This document shows positions 7,238 to 17,533 of a stretch of 64,000 nt of DNA, piece after piece. The notes beneath the pieces were generated by a model. That model saw nothing but the letters and a program-made list of their open reading frames with translations. It searched no databases and was not told the origin of the DNA. Position 1 is the stretch's first letter. Each line of letters starts with the position of its first letter. The stretch spans positions 124,001 to 188,000 of the forward strand of contig NZ_FOBD01000007.1 in assembly GCF_900109515.1 (NCBI RefSeq). Direction: 5' to 3'. This DNA comes from Paenibacillus sp. OK003. Its GTDB lineage: Bacteria > Bacillota > Bacilli > Paenibacillales > Paenibacillaceae. A program made the translations under genes and the position numbers.

Positions 7238-8794
7238 ATGACAACGAACAATAACAAACGGATGATTGAGATTTTTGATACAACACTGCGCGATGGAGAA
7301 CAAGCACCGGGAGCGAGTCTGCAGCCTGAACAAAAAATTGAACTGGCACATCAATTGGCTTCTCTGGGCATTGACGTCATCGAGCCTGGATTCCCGATCT
7401 CAAGTCCAGGTGAGTTCGCGGCGGTTCAGGCGATTTCCAGACAACTGCAAAACGTGGAGATTTGCGGATTCGCGCGTGCGGTCAAAGGGGATATTGATGC
7501 AGCCGTTCGAGCAACGGCTGACGCAGCACGCCGTCGTATTCATCTGTTTATCTCCTCTTCGGACATCCATATAGAGCATCAACTGCGCCGTCCGCGCAGC
7601 GAAGTCGTAGCTACCGCCCGGGAGATGGTCTCCTATGCACGTCAGTTCACGGATATTGTGGAATTCACTGCCATGGATGCGGCTCGCACGAAGATGGATG
7701 ATTTGATCGAGATGGTCGAAGTAGCCATTGAAGCGGGAGCAAGTATTATCAATTTGCCAGATACGGTTGGGTACGCACTGCCGCATGAATATGGAGAGAT
7801 GTTCCGTCAGGTACGTGAGGGCGCAAGAGGCGGAGACAAGGTTCGTTACAGCGCACACTGTCATAACGATCTGGGACTTGCGGTTGCCAACAGTCTGGCT
7901 GCGATTGCCAACGGTGCTTCCCAGATTGAAGTAACCATCAACGGTGTGGGAGAACGGACGGGTAACTGTGCCCTGGAGGAGCTGATTATGGCTCTGGAGA
8001 CGCGGGGAGATGTGATTGGCGCAACGACAAATATCAAACTGAACCAGATGTATGAGACTTCCCGTCAGATTAGCCGTGCGATGCATTTCCCAATTGCCTA
8101 TAACAAACCGGTAGTAGGGCGCAATGCCTTCCAGCATGAGTCTGGTATTCACCAGGATGGTTTGCTCAAGAATCGGAGTACGTATGAGATTATGGACCCG
8201 GAAGCGCTGGGCATTCCACGCAGCATGATTATTCTGGGCAAACATTCCGGGCGTCACGCCTTGAAGGATCGGGTTCGCAAATATGGCTTTGAACCGGATG
8301 AGCAGCAAATGGAACAACTGTATGAGATATTTAAAGAAACTGCCGATCAACAGAAGGTGGTCAGTGATGACCAGTTATTGCAGATGGTGAGCCAGACCAT
8401 GAATATTCCTGCACAGGATTATGAACTGGTTGAATTGCAGGTTACGGCGGGCAGCATGACGGATCGAATGGCAGCAGTTCGCATTCGCACGAGCGCAGGG
8501 GAGCAATCCTATTCTGCGGTTGGCGGTGGTCCGGTAGATGCAACGATTCGTGCGATTGGTCAAAGTATCTCGGACGACATTACGTTTGTCGATATGGAAA
8601 TGCACGCACTGAGCGGAGGAGAGGCTGCGAGTGCAGAAGCTGCGGTTACCGTGGAGCGTGCAGGACGTGAATTTAGAGGAACTGCCACGCACAATGATAT
8701 TGTTATGGCAGCGGGTCTGGCGTATGTTGCAGCTTGTAATGCAGCCGGACTGAAGGCGGAATCTTCCGAAAGTGATGAATCAGTGCACGCGTAA
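7238..8794 (+). CDS. leuA: 2-isopropylmalate synthase
   Basis: IFDTTLRDGEQAPGASL near residue 11 is the Claisen-condensing aldolase signature of the LeuA/homocitrate synthase family. Also present are YSAHCHNDLGLAVAN (metal-binding HxHxD region), NGVGERTGNCALEE and GRNAFQHESGIHQDG. A C-terminal LeuA dimer/regulatory domain (about 390-518) implies leucine feedback. It condenses acetyl-CoA with 2-ketoisovalerate, the first committed step to leucine. The start at 7238 follows GATGGAGG by 9 bases; the in-frame TTG/ATG at 7229/7232 are too close to it. Two leucine-specific T-boxes control it. It stands alone without leuBCD, inserted in a block that is contiguous in B. subtilis, so it may be a dedicated or second leuA. 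Confidence 0.93.
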   Translation: MTTNNNKRMIEIFDTTLRDGEQAPGASLQPEQKIELAHQLASLGIDVIEPGFPISSPGEFAAVQAISRQLQNVEICGFARAVKGDIDAAVRATADAARRRIHLFISSSDIHIEHQLRRPRSEVVATAREMVSYARQFTDIVEFTAMDAARTKMDDLIEMVEVAIEAGASIINLPDTVGYALPHEYGEMFRQVREGARGGDKVRYSAHCHNDLGLAVANSLAAIANGASQIEVTINGVGERTGNCALEELIMALETRGDVIGATTNIKLNQMYETSRQISRAMHFPIAYNKPVVGRNAFQHESGIHQDGLLKNRSTYEIMDPEALGIPRSMIILGKHSGRHALKDRVRKYGFEPDEQQMEQLYEIFKETADQQKVVSDDQLLQMVSQTMNIPAQDYELVELQVTAGSMTDRMAAVRIRTSAGEQSYSAVGGGPVDATIRAIGQSISDDITFVDMEMHALSGGEAASAEAAVTVERAGREFRGTATHNDIVMAAGLAYVAACNAAGLKAESSESDESVHA

Positions 8795-8841
8795 TAGTAC
8801 TCCAGTAAATCACATAACTTTATGTCAAATATAAACCAGAG

Positions 8842-8876
8842 GCAGGCCTTAAATACTGAGGTCTGCTTTTGTCCTT
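8842..8876 (+). terminator. terminator of leuA
   Basis: GCAGGCCT (8842-8849) pairs with AGGTCTGC (8859-8866) with one G-U pair and a 9-base loop, followed by TTTTGTCCTTTT. Confidence 0.8.
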
Positions 8877-8930
8877 TTATAGGAGAAAAAAATTGAAAGA
8901 ACGAATGCGTTTGTCAAGGTGTGATTATAG

Positions 8931-9158
8931 TTATCCACATATTCAGTGTAAATTGTGGGTAACTATCTAAAAGTCAAACCAGTAATGTTTTCGGAAATAA
9001 AAGGCTTTAGGGGATAAAATGGTCGAGTTATATTCACAAAGATGTGGATAATGTGTATAACTTGGTGGATAAATATGGTTTTTGTACAAAAAAAGCTATT
9101 CTACCGCCGTATAATTAAATAAATTGAATTGCTTGCTATCTTGCTTTCTTGTGGATAA
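8931..9158. promoter_or_regulatory. DnaA-box cluster
   Basis: Three perfect DnaA boxes TTATCCACA lie in 228 bp: 8931-8939 (+), 9043-9051 (-) and 9150-9158 (-). Single-mismatch boxes lie at 8954-8962 (-) and 9064-9072 (-). ATATTCACA at 9030-9038 is a weaker candidate. The 520-bp region between leuA and abcF is AT-rich and has no gene. No dnaA, dnaN or other origin genes are nearby, so this is more likely a DnaA-titrating or regulatory cluster than oriC. Confidence 0.7.
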
Positions 9159-9255
9159 ATGAGAGGCTTTACAACGTAAAAATATTTTACTTGATTCGAG
9201 TGGAATTGACAAATGGGTACTCATCCTACTCAACTTCTCAATTTATGCTCAATCC

Positions 9256-9286
9256 AAAAAGCCGATCCCCCTAAGGAATCAGCTTT
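9256..9286 (-). terminator. terminator of abcF
   Basis: On the minus strand AAAGCTGATTCC pairs with GGGATCGGCTTT, including G-U pairs, around a short loop and runs into TTTTTGG. It lies about 30 bases after the abcF stop. Confidence 0.75.
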
Positions 9287-9313
9287 GGATATAAAGTCCG
9301 TTCTATTTTAATG

Positions 9314-11272
9314 TTATTCCATAGCTAATTCTTCCCACTCTTCATAAGCCTTGGCCAGTTGAAGCTTGTGATCCTCCGCTTTCTCCTGGAGCTCTTGCAG
9401 CTTCATGTAGTCCTGAAATATTTCAGGCGTAGCCATCTGTGCTTCGAGCTCTGTAATCTCCGTTTCCAGCTTCGCAATCTGTTGTTCCAGAGCTTCCTGC
9501 CTACGCTGGCGGTTACGTTCTTCGCGCTTGGCCTGCTTGTCTGCTTCGAATGAGGCGGCACCGGATTTTTCGATTGCGGATAGGGCTGGATCCGATTTGG
9601 CCGAATTTTTGGAAGAAGCAAGGCGTGCTTCAGCAGCTTCGCGAGCAATATCTTCAAGCTCCTGTTTCTTCTCCACATAATCATCATAATTGCCGAGGTA
9701 ATGCTCTGTTCCACCGGGATGCAGCTCGACAATACGCTCAGCCATTTTATTGAGGAAATACCGGTCATGCGAGATGAACAGCAACGTGCCCTCATAGTCC
9801 ATCAGCGCTGCTTCAAGCACTTCCTTGGCGAACAGGTCCAGATGGTTCGTAGGCTCATCCAGAATGAGCATGTTGGCTTCCTTGAGCATGAGCTTGGAGA
9901 GGGAGACACGTGCTTTTTCTCCACCGCTTAGCGATGAGATCTTTTTGAGGACATCATCTCCACTGAACAGGAAGTTGCCCAGCACCGTACGAATGCGTGC
10001 TTCCTCCATGCCTGGATAGGCGCTCCACAGTTCTTCCAATACGGTATTGGAGGGGTTAAGTCCGGTCTGCTCCTGATCATAATAGCCAATCTGCACCTTG
10101 GTACCCCATTGGATCTCACCGCTTACAGGACGCAAACTTCCAGTGAGGCATTTCAGCAAGGTTGATTTTCCGATACCGTTCGGACCGATCAAAGCAACCG
10201 TTTCCCCGCGTCTTAAATCAAAAGATACATTGCGGAACAACGGCGAAGCCTCATCGTAGGCAACGGAAAGCTGATCCACACGGAGTACTTCCTTGCCGGA
10301 CATCACAGCCGGTTCGAACGAGAAATGAGCTTTCTTCAAATCTCCCATCGGTTTGTCGAGTCGATCCATCTTGTCGAGTGCCTTGCGGCGGCTTTGTGCC
10401 CGTTTGGTCGTTGAAGCACGCACGATGTTCTTCTGAACAAACTCCTCCATCTTGGATATTTCATCCTGCTGTTTCTCGTATTGCTTCATCTGGCTTTCGT
10501 ACTCGGCGGCTTTCAGTTCCATGTACCGGCTATAATTGCCCGTATATTTTTTGGAGCGATGCCGTTCGATCTCCACGATGTTCGTTACAAGCCGATCAAG
10601 GAAATACCGGTCATGAGATACAACCAGCAGGGCGCCGGAATAACCTCTGAGGTAATCTTCGAGCCACGTCAAGGTGGCGATATCGAGATAGTTGGTAGGC
10701 TCGTCCAGCATGAGCAGGTCAGGGGCCTGAAGCAAAATGCGAGCAAGCGCAAGACGGGTCTTTTGCCCGCCGCTCAAAGTGGCAATCTGGGTATCTGGTG
10801 AAAATTCACCGAAGCCCATCCCGTGCAGTACACTGCGAATGCGGGTTTCCATCTCATAACCGCCATGATCCTTGAACCAGTCCGAGCGTCTGGCGTAACG
10901 CTCAAGCAGATCGGCATATTTTTTTTCATCTTCCATCTGCGCGGGGTCAGCAATATCCTGCTCCATCTGACGCAAATCCGCTTCTGCCTGGGTTAGGTGG
11001 GCGAATACGTTCATCATTTCTTCCCATATGGAGCGATCGGATTGCAGTCCGCTGTTCTGTGCGAGGTAACCAAGCGTTGTTTCCTTGGATTTGAAAATCT
11101 GTCCGCCATCGTAGGACATTTCCCCAGCTACGATTTTGAGCAAAGTGGATTTTCCTGCACCGTTAACACCAACGAGGCCGATGCGCTCGCGTTCTAATAT
11201 TTGTAAGTTCACGCCGTCCAGGATTGGATCGACACCAAAACGTTTGATAATTCCGGATACTTGCAGCAGCAT
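9314..11272 (-). CDS. ABC-F family ATPase, YdiF-like
   Basis: There are two ABC domains in one chain and no membrane segment. Domain 1 has GVNGAGKST, LSGGQKTRLALAR and LLMLDEPTNYLD; domain 2 has GPNGIGKST, LSGGEKARVSLSK and LILDEPTNHLD. An ABC-F interdomain linker rich in charged residues (about 245-320) and a C-terminal coiled coil (about 560-652) complete it. ABC-F proteins act on the ribosome E site as translation factors or antibiotic-resistance proteins. The neighbourhood matches B. subtilis ydiF, pointing to a housekeeping member. GGAGG lies 11 bases before the ATG at 11272; the further upstream ATG overlaps that site. The gene is on the opposite strand to its block. Confidence 0.92.
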   Translation of the reverse strand: MLLQVSGIIKRFGVDPILDGVNLQILERERIGLVGVNGAGKSTLLKIVAGEMSYDGGQIFKSKETTLGYLAQNSGLQSDRSIWEEMMNVFAHLTQAEADLRQMEQDIADPAQMEDEKKYADLLERYARRSDWFKDHGGYEMETRIRSVLHGMGFGEFSPDTQIATLSGGQKTRLALARILLQAPDLLMLDEPTNYLDIATLTWLEDYLRGYSGALLVVSHDRYFLDRLVTNIVEIERHRSKKYTGNYSRYMELKAAEYESQMKQYEKQQDEISKMEEFVQKNIVRASTTKRAQSRRKALDKMDRLDKPMGDLKKAHFSFEPAVMSGKEVLRVDQLSVAYDEASPLFRNVSFDLRRGETVALIGPNGIGKSTLLKCLTGSLRPVSGEIQWGTKVQIGYYDQEQTGLNPSNTVLEELWSAYPGMEEARIRTVLGNFLFSGDDVLKKISSLSGGEKARVSLSKLMLKEANMLILDEPTNHLDLFAKEVLEAALMDYEGTLLFISHDRYFLNKMAERIVELHPGGTEHYLGNYDDYVEKKQELEDIAREAAEARLASSKNSAKSDPALSAIEKSGAASFEADKQAKREERNRQRRQEALEQQIAKLETEITELEAQMATPEIFQDYMKLQELQEKAEDHKLQLAKAYEEWEELAME

Positions 11273-11550
11273 AAAATTAAGTTCCTCCATAGGTCCAGTT
11301 CTTGATATGACAACTATATCCCAGTTTACATGAAATACAGAGCAAATGCACCGATTAGGAGTGCCTGGGGCGTGTAGTCTTTTTGGTCAATCAATGATAA
11401 ACTGAAAGAAGGCATGTTAATACATGAGGATTTTGCAGAAAATGAATCATTTTAACGATTCCAACACGATGACAACTGGTGCATAACATATAAATGGTTT
11501 GAATGGAAAGCTAGTTTACCTTCCCGATCAACAGGAGGTTATTCAAGGAC

Positions 11551-12195
11551 ATGCAGGATCATACGGAACAGAAAAGCCGTCTTCGTTCCAAGCTGAGACA
11601 GAGCCGGGATCTGATGGATGAAAGCATGCGTCAGCAGGTGATGACTGAGATTAATCATGTGACGAAGCGGGAGCTGGAGCTGGAGCGCCTTAGACGGGAC
11701 AAATGGAAGCTGGAGAACAAGCGGCTTATGATTTTTAGCTATTTGTCTTATGGAAGCGAAGCATCTACAGCCTTTTTATTTGAAGAGGGCTGGAAGCATG
11801 GAGATCGGATGCTCGCACCGAAAGTGCTGGCGAATCCGGCTCGGATGGAATTGCGGCGTATCATGGGTGAACAGGATATTCAGCCGGGAATATGGGGAAT
11901 ACCTGAACCCAAGGATTCCTGTGAAGTGCTGCCACCTGATCGCTGGCCGGATATCGATCTAGTCATCGTACCGGGGCTGGGATATGACCTCCGTGGAGGG
12001 CGTATTGGTTATGGCGGCGGTTATTATGATCGTTTTGCCGAGACACTTGCAGCAAAATGTGCGATGACGGACAAAAGACCACGGATGGCTGCATTGGTAT
12101 TGCCGGGCCAGCTTCAAGATGAAATTCCGATGGACCCGCTTGATCTGCGGCTTGATCTGTTGATAACAACCGAAGGTATATTACATATCGAATAA
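11551..12195 (+). CDS. 5-formyltetrahydrofolate cyclo-ligase
   Basis: The 214-residue protein has the family layout: N-terminal KSRLRSKLRQSRDLMD, the IFSYLSYGSEASTAFLFEEGW core, and the C-terminal folate/ATP motif VIVPGLGYDLRGGRIGYGGGYYDRF. It converts 5-formyl-THF to 5,10-methenyl-THF with ATP. AGGAGG lies about 12 bases before the ATG. It heads a run toward moaC and mogA with only 15 bases before moaC. It is also called YgfA/FAU1 or, in B. subtilis, YqgN, where it is encoded elsewhere; its place here is a lineage-specific arrangement. Confidence 0.93.
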   Translation: MQDHTEQKSRLRSKLRQSRDLMDESMRQQVMTEINHVTKRELELERLRRDKWKLENKRLMIFSYLSYGSEASTAFLFEEGWKHGDRMLAPKVLANPARMELRRIMGEQDIQPGIWGIPEPKDSCEVLPPDRWPDIDLVIVPGLGYDLRGGRIGYGGGYYDRFAETLAAKCAMTDKRPRMAALVLPGQLQDEIPMDPLDLRLDLLITTEGILHIE

Positions 12196-12210
12196 AGGGT
12201 TGTGATGTGA

Positions 12211-12714
12211 TTGAATTCAGAAACGAATAACGACCAGGCTTCGGGCAGTAAACTGACTCATTTTAATGAACAGGGACGAGCCCGGATGGTTGATATTTCA
12301 GGTAAGGAAAGTACTGTGCGTACAGCTGTGGCGGTATCCAAAGTGACGATGAATCCGGCTACGCTTGAAGCCATTCGGGAGGGCCGCATCGGTAAAGGTG
12401 ACGTTCTAGCTGTGGCCCAAATTGCGGGTATTCAGGGCGCCAAGAAGACGTCGGACTGGATTCCGATGTGCCATCCATTGGCATTGACGGGTGTGGATAT
12501 TCGTTTTCATGACAACGGTGTCGATGAATTGCAGATTGAAGTTACGGTCAAAACCGAAGGAAAGACAGGTGTCGAGATGGAGGCGCTCACGGCGGCGTCG
12601 GCAGCGGCACTGACGATCTATGACATGTGTAAAGCCATGCAAAAAGATATGATTATCGGTCCAACCATGCTGAATTCCAAAAGTGGTGGCAAAAACGGCG
12701 ATTTCAGCCGATAA
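12211..12714 (+). CDS. moaC: cyclic pyranopterin monophosphate synthase
   Basis: [16 protein letters not shown] at the start, the [12 protein letters not shown] motif and [21 protein letters not shown] with [11 protein letters not shown] define MoaC. It completes conversion of GTP to cyclic pyranopterin monophosphate in molybdenum cofactor synthesis. The likely start is the TTG at 12211, after AAAGGG; the length (167) is normal. B. subtilis carries moaC (ydiG) at the equivalent place. Confidence 0.95.
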   Translation: MNSETNNDQASGSKLTHFNEQGRARMVDISGKESTVRTAVAVSKVTMNPATLEAIREGRIGKGDVLAVAQIAGIQGAKKTSDWIPMCHPLALTGVDIRFHDNGVDELQIEVTVKTEGKTGVEMEALTAASAAALTIYDMCKAMQKDMIIGPTMLNSKSGGKNGDFSR

Positions 12715-12751
12715 GGGACATTTATTTTCATAGAGGAGAAGGGTGATCTTT

Positions 12752-13237
12752 ATGGTGTGGAGAACAGCAATCCTGACAGCCAGCGACAAAGGGGCCCGCG
12801 GGGAACGTGAGGATACGAGTGCCCAAGTGATCCGGGAACTTGTGGAAGAAGAACTGGGTGGGGAAATCGTGGAGTACCGCATCGTTCCCGATGAACCCGA
12901 TGAGATTATCGCAGCTTTGATTGAGATGACAGATTATTTTCACGCTGATTTGGTATTAACTACTGGGGGTACGGAGCTTGCGATTCGTGATATTACTCCA
13001 GAAGCAACCCGGAGGGTCATTGAACGGGAAGTCCCTGGCATGGCGGAAGCTATGAGATACAGTGTCATGGGCAAAAATCGTTCTGCGATGCTGTTCCGCG
13101 GCGTATGCGGTATTCGCGGACGTACATTGATTGTCAACCTGCCAGGTACACCGAAGGGTGTGCATGAGCATTTGGCGGCCATTATGGACCAGCTTCCGGA
13201 AGCATTGTTGATGGTTACGGGGCAGTTCAAGCAATAA
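12752..13237 (+). CDS. mogA: molybdopterin adenylyltransferase, MogA/MoaB family
   Basis: TAILTASDKGARGEREDTSAQVI, the LVLTTGGTELAIRDITPEAT loop and LIVNLPGTPKGVHEHL are the MoCF-fold landmarks. The reaction is ATP-dependent adenylylation of molybdopterin before metal insertion. AGGAGAAGGGTGATC precedes the ATG at 12752 and decides it against the GTG at 12743. MoaB and MogA cannot be told apart with certainty by eye. It follows moaC by 37 bases. In B. subtilis rex lies here between moaC and tatAy. Confidence 0.9.
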   Translation: MVWRTAILTASDKGARGEREDTSAQVIRELVEEELGGEIVEYRIVPDEPDEIIAALIEMTDYFHADLVLTTGGTELAIRDITPEATRRVIEREVPGMAEAMRYSVMGKNRSAMLFRGVCGIRGRTLIVNLPGTPKGVHEHLAAIMDQLPEALLMVTGQFKQ

Positions 13238-13439
13238 GTGTGAAACATATAGTAGCAGGTGTGAAATCAAGCAGGAAAAATGATTGGATGTCGAGGTCTT
13301 TTTTTGTGAATAATGTGGGTTATGTAAGTGGTTACATCTATGGTATGATTGACATAATTCAAAATGAAGCAAAGACATCCATGAGCTTATGGCCAAGCGT
13401 GTGCATCTTTGAAGCTTGAAATGAGGAGGAATAATATCA

Positions 13440-13688
13440 ATGTTTAGTTCCATTGGACCAACAGGTTTTATATTGCTGGCCGTTATCGCGTTGCTTTTGT
13501 TTGGACCCAACAAGCTTCCGGAACTGGGGCGAGCCGTCGGACGCACTTTCCGTGAATTCAAAGAAGGCGCACGTGAGATTATTGCGGATGATGATTCATC
13601 CAGTCGCAAGGAGCAGGAAAAGGCGAAGCCGCTGGCATCTGAGACGGCATCTGCAGACAAGCCTGAGGATAAACGCCTGCCGGAATAA
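13440..13688 (+). CDS. tatA: twin-arginine translocase subunit TatA
   Basis: An 82-residue protein with one N-terminal membrane helix (GPTGFILLAVIALLLFGPNKLPELG), the conserved FGP hinge and an amphipathic helix AVGRTFREFKEGAREI, then a charged tail. TatA oligomerises to let folded Tat substrates cross the membrane with TatC. GAGGAGG lies 10 bases before the ATG. A hairpin with a T-tract sits between it and tatC. Confidence 0.95.
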   Translation: MFSSIGPTGFILLAVIALLLFGPNKLPELGRAVGRTFREFKEGAREIIADDDSSSRKEQEKAKPLASETASADKPEDKRLPE

Positions 13689-13712
13689 CTTTGACGGCAA
13701 TGAAAGAGAAAT

Positions 13713-13741
13713 CCCTTCCTGCCGGAAGGGTTTTGTATTTT
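13713..13741 (+). terminator. hairpin between tatA and tatC
   Basis: CCCTTCC (13713-13719) and GGAAGGG (13724-13730) with a TGCC loop, then TTTTGTATTTT. As an imperfect terminator it would make tatA message exceed tatC message, in line with the excess of TatA over TatC in the translocase. Confidence 0.75.
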
Positions 13742-13766
13742 AAGCTGGCAACAATGGGGGGCAGGC

Positions 13767-14552
13767 ATGACGCAGCAGAAGGAAGAAATGACGATTACAG
13801 AACATTTGAGTGAGTTGCGCAAGCGGTTGATTTATGTGTTGAGCATTTTTATTTTGGGGCTGGTGGCAGGCTTTCTGGTGGCGGACCCGGTGTATCAATA
13901 TCTAACGAAGGCAGAGACCGCTCAGGGGTTTGTGTTGCATGCATTCTCGTTCTGGGACGGGATTGGCATCTACATGAAGATTGCCGGTCTGTTCTCACTG
14001 GTCATTACGCTGCCGTTTACAGTGTTTCAGATCTGGAAGTTTGTCAGTCCGGGTCTCCGGCCGCGTGAGCGGAAAGCCACGCTGAAGTATGTACCTTATG
14101 TATTTCTGTTGTTTCTGATCGGGTTGGCTTTTTCATATTACGTTGTTTTCCCGATGGCACTTTCTTTTACTTCATCGATTACGGAAAAAATGGGGCTTGT
14201 CGAGACCTACGGAATGAAGCAGTATTTCAGCTTTTTGTTTGGCCTTGTACTGCCGGTATCCTTGTTGTTTGAACTTCCGTTAATTATTATGTTCCTGACA
14301 GGACTACGGATATTGAATCCCATCCGGCTTCGCAAAATGCGCAGAGTCGCTTATTTTGTCCTGATCTTCATTGCGGTTGTGGTCACACCGCCAGACTTTA
14401 TTTCCGATTTTCTGGTGATGATTCCCTTGCTGCTGTTATATGAGGTCAGTGTGTTTCTCTCTGGCTTTGTGTATCGCAAACAGCTTGCAGCTGATGCAGC
14501 GATCGAGTCACGTTATGTTCGTGACGAGGATGATAAGCAGAGCGCAGTATAA
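13767..14552 (+). CDS. tatC: twin-arginine translocase subunit TatC
   Basis: A 261-residue protein with six predicted membrane segments and the TatC signature region MTITEHLSELRKRLIYVLSIF at the N-terminus, then FVSPGLRPRERKATLKYVP and the late FVLIFIAVVVTPPDFISD. TatC binds the twin-arginine signal peptide. It is preceded by GGGGGGCAGGC and lies 78 bases after tatA. Confidence 0.95.
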   Translation: MTQQKEEMTITEHLSELRKRLIYVLSIFILGLVAGFLVADPVYQYLTKAETAQGFVLHAFSFWDGIGIYMKIAGLFSLVITLPFTVFQIWKFVSPGLRPRERKATLKYVPYVFLLFLIGLAFSYYVVFPMALSFTSSITEKMGLVETYGMKQYFSFLFGLVLPVSLLFELPLIIMFLTGLRILNPIRLRKMRRVAYFVLIFIAVVVTPPDFISDFLVMIPLLLLYEVSVFLSGFVYRKQLAADAAIESRYVRDEDDKQSAV

Positions 14553-14874
14553 CAAGAGAGATTCCATACGATTTTTGTAACTATGATAATCTTGTATGGT
14601 GCCCGTCCCGGGATAAGGCGATCAGTTCTTACCCGGGAACTAAAGGGAGACAAGCTTTTACAGCTTATGTTCTGACGAACGGGACAAGCAGGCATATTAT
14701 GTTCAACAATGGATACAATGGAAAAGGGCTGCCTGAGAACGATGCAGGAGGACTTACGGATTCTGTGGAATAAGTTAATAAGGTAATACGGCATTTACGC
14801 AGGCACACCGGGAGTTTTTTGGTTGGCTTGGTGTAAATACAACGTAAAATCTCGCAGGAATTCATGAAAAGGAC
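14553..14874. other. gene-free stretch with hairpins between tatC and groES
   Basis: No coding region is convincing here. TCCCGGG (14606-14612) pairs with CCCGGGA (14632-14638) and extends through TAAG/CTTA around a 10-base loop, with one bulged A. CCATAC and GTATGG, 30 bases apart, flank another stem at about 14563-14600. There is no clear U-tract. It may hold an uncharacterised RNA or only leader structure. Confidence 0.3.
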
Positions 14875-14904
14875 TTGAAATCATGCTTCAAGTTGAAGTA
14901 TCAT
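14875..14904 (+). promoter_or_regulatory. sigma-A promoter of groESL
   Basis: TTGAAA (14875-14880), an 18-base spacer and TATCAT (14899-14904), with the CIRCE element immediately downstream of the predicted start. Confidence 0.7.
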
Positions 14905-14915
14905 AAAGTTGGTTG

Positions 14916-14942
14916 TTAGCACTGAACACTGTCGAGTGCTAA
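14916..14942 (+). promoter_or_regulatory. CIRCE operator (HrcA site)
   Basis: TTAGCACTG (14916-14924), 9 bases, then GAGTGCTAA (14934-14942). This matches the CIRCE consensus TTAGCACTC-N9-GAGTGCTAA with one mismatch. HrcA bound here represses groESL until heat shock. Confidence 0.95.
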
Positions 14943-15001
14943 TACATATGGCTACAACCTACAATGTAACGTTATATAATTTCAAAAGGAGGCTATTTTT
15001 C

Positions 15002-15283
15002 ATGATCAGACCTTTAGGTGAACGCGTATTGGTAGAACCACTGGAGCAAGAGCAAACAACTTCTTTCGGGATCGTACTGCCGGACTCCGCAAAAGAAAAA
15101 CCGCAAGAGGGTAAAATTATTGCTGTTGGCGCAGGAGTATTGAAAGACGGAGTACGTGTAGCTCTGGAAGTGAAAGAAGGAGATCGCGTTATTTTCTCCA
15201 AATATGCCGGTACAGAAATCAAGTTCGAAGGTAAAGAATATTTGATTATGAAAGAAAGCGATATTCACGCGATTCTCGACTAA
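15002..15283 (+). CDS. groES: co-chaperonin GroES
   Basis: The 93-residue protein begins [18 protein letters not shown], followed by the mobile-loop region [21 protein letters not shown] and the end [16 protein letters not shown]. It caps GroEL in the ATP-dependent folding cycle. AAAGGAGG sits 9 bases before the ATG at 15002; a longer in-frame reading to 14909 would span the CIRCE element and is rejected. Confidence 0.98.
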   Translation: MIRPLGERVLVEPLEQEQTTSFGIVLPDSAKEKPQEGKIIAVGAGVLKDGVRVALEVKEGDRVIFSKYAGTEIKFEGKEYLIMKESDIHAILD

Positions 15284-15341
15284 TTCAAATTTAATCGGTT
15301 AACCGAACCATATAGCAACACCATTTTACACAATATACTAG

Positions 15342-16988
<1,647 letters not shown>

Positions 16989-17024
16989 TAAAGGTATAAA
17001 AACCTTTTGTAATGCCGATAGATG

Positions 17025-17050
17025 AAGGCTCCCGAAAGGGAGCCTTTTTC
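17025..17050 (+). terminator. terminator of groESL
   Basis: AAGGCTCCC (17025-17033), GAAA loop, GGGAGCC, then TTTTTC. A canonical intrinsic terminator. Confidence 0.92.
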
Positions 17051-17078
17051 ATTTACTAAGATCGAGGGAGGAAATCAT

Positions 17079-17315
17079 TTGAGAAAGGGCACGAAGTGGA
17101 CATTGTGGATTTTGGGCTTGATGCTCGCTGCAATTTTTATCAATTTTTACATGAATCAATATAGCTTTGCTTATGCTTTGATTACCGTACTTTTACTTGT
17201 ATTTATGGGGTGGGGATTCTTAGCCAAGTTAAAGAACGACGTTCGTCAACATGAAGACCATCATAGAAGAGAGCACCAGTCTGCGATCGATGACATCGAT
17301 CAATACACCAGGTGA
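17079..17315 (+). CDS. small two-helix membrane protein
   Basis: The start is the TTG at 17079, 8 bases after GGGAGG, giving 78 residues. Two hydrophobic segments (LWILGLMLAAIFINFYM and YALITVLLLVFMGWGFLA) are followed by a charged, His-rich tail ending DDIDQYTR. It lies between the groEL terminator and its own terminator. I do not recognise the family; a membrane location is the only safe statement. Confidence 0.65.
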   Translation: MRKGTKWTLWILGLMLAAIFINFYMNQYSFAYALITVLLLVFMGWGFLAKLKNDVRQHEDHHRREHQSAIDDIDQYTR

Positions 17316-17380
17316 AAAATAACCAGCATATCAGGAATAGCATTAAAGATACGTTACAAGCAAACTAGGATGAATTGATT

Positions 17381-17407
17381 AAAGGCTCCCGTGAGGGAGT
17401 CTTTTTA
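17381..17407 (+). terminator. terminator after the small membrane gene
   Basis: AAAGGCTCCC, GTGA loop, GGGAGTCTTTTT. The stem is nearly the same as that of the groESL terminator, suggesting local duplication. Confidence 0.88.
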
Positions 17408-17533
17408 ATGTTGATTTTTTTAAAAAAAGTAGTGATATTTTCTACTATTGCTAAATAGACAATAGTTAAGTAAAATGAACATATGAATAAGTACTCATAT
17501 ATTAATACATAAGCGATATTGGAGATGATACAT

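Noticed and set aside
6946..7254. 102-codon frame crossing T-box 2 and the leuA start
   Set aside because: It covers the terminator of a riboswitch and the leuA ribosome site; the peptide has no meaningful pattern.
8931..9158. Replication origin oriC
   Set aside because: DnaA boxes are present, but dnaA, dnaN, rpmH and gyrase genes are absent and the region lies in the tsa-gro block, so a secondary DnaA cluster is more likely.
14909..15001. N-terminal extension of groES
   Set aside because: It would translate the CIRCE operator and adds 31 residues absent from GroES; the ATG at 15002 has a perfect ribosome site.
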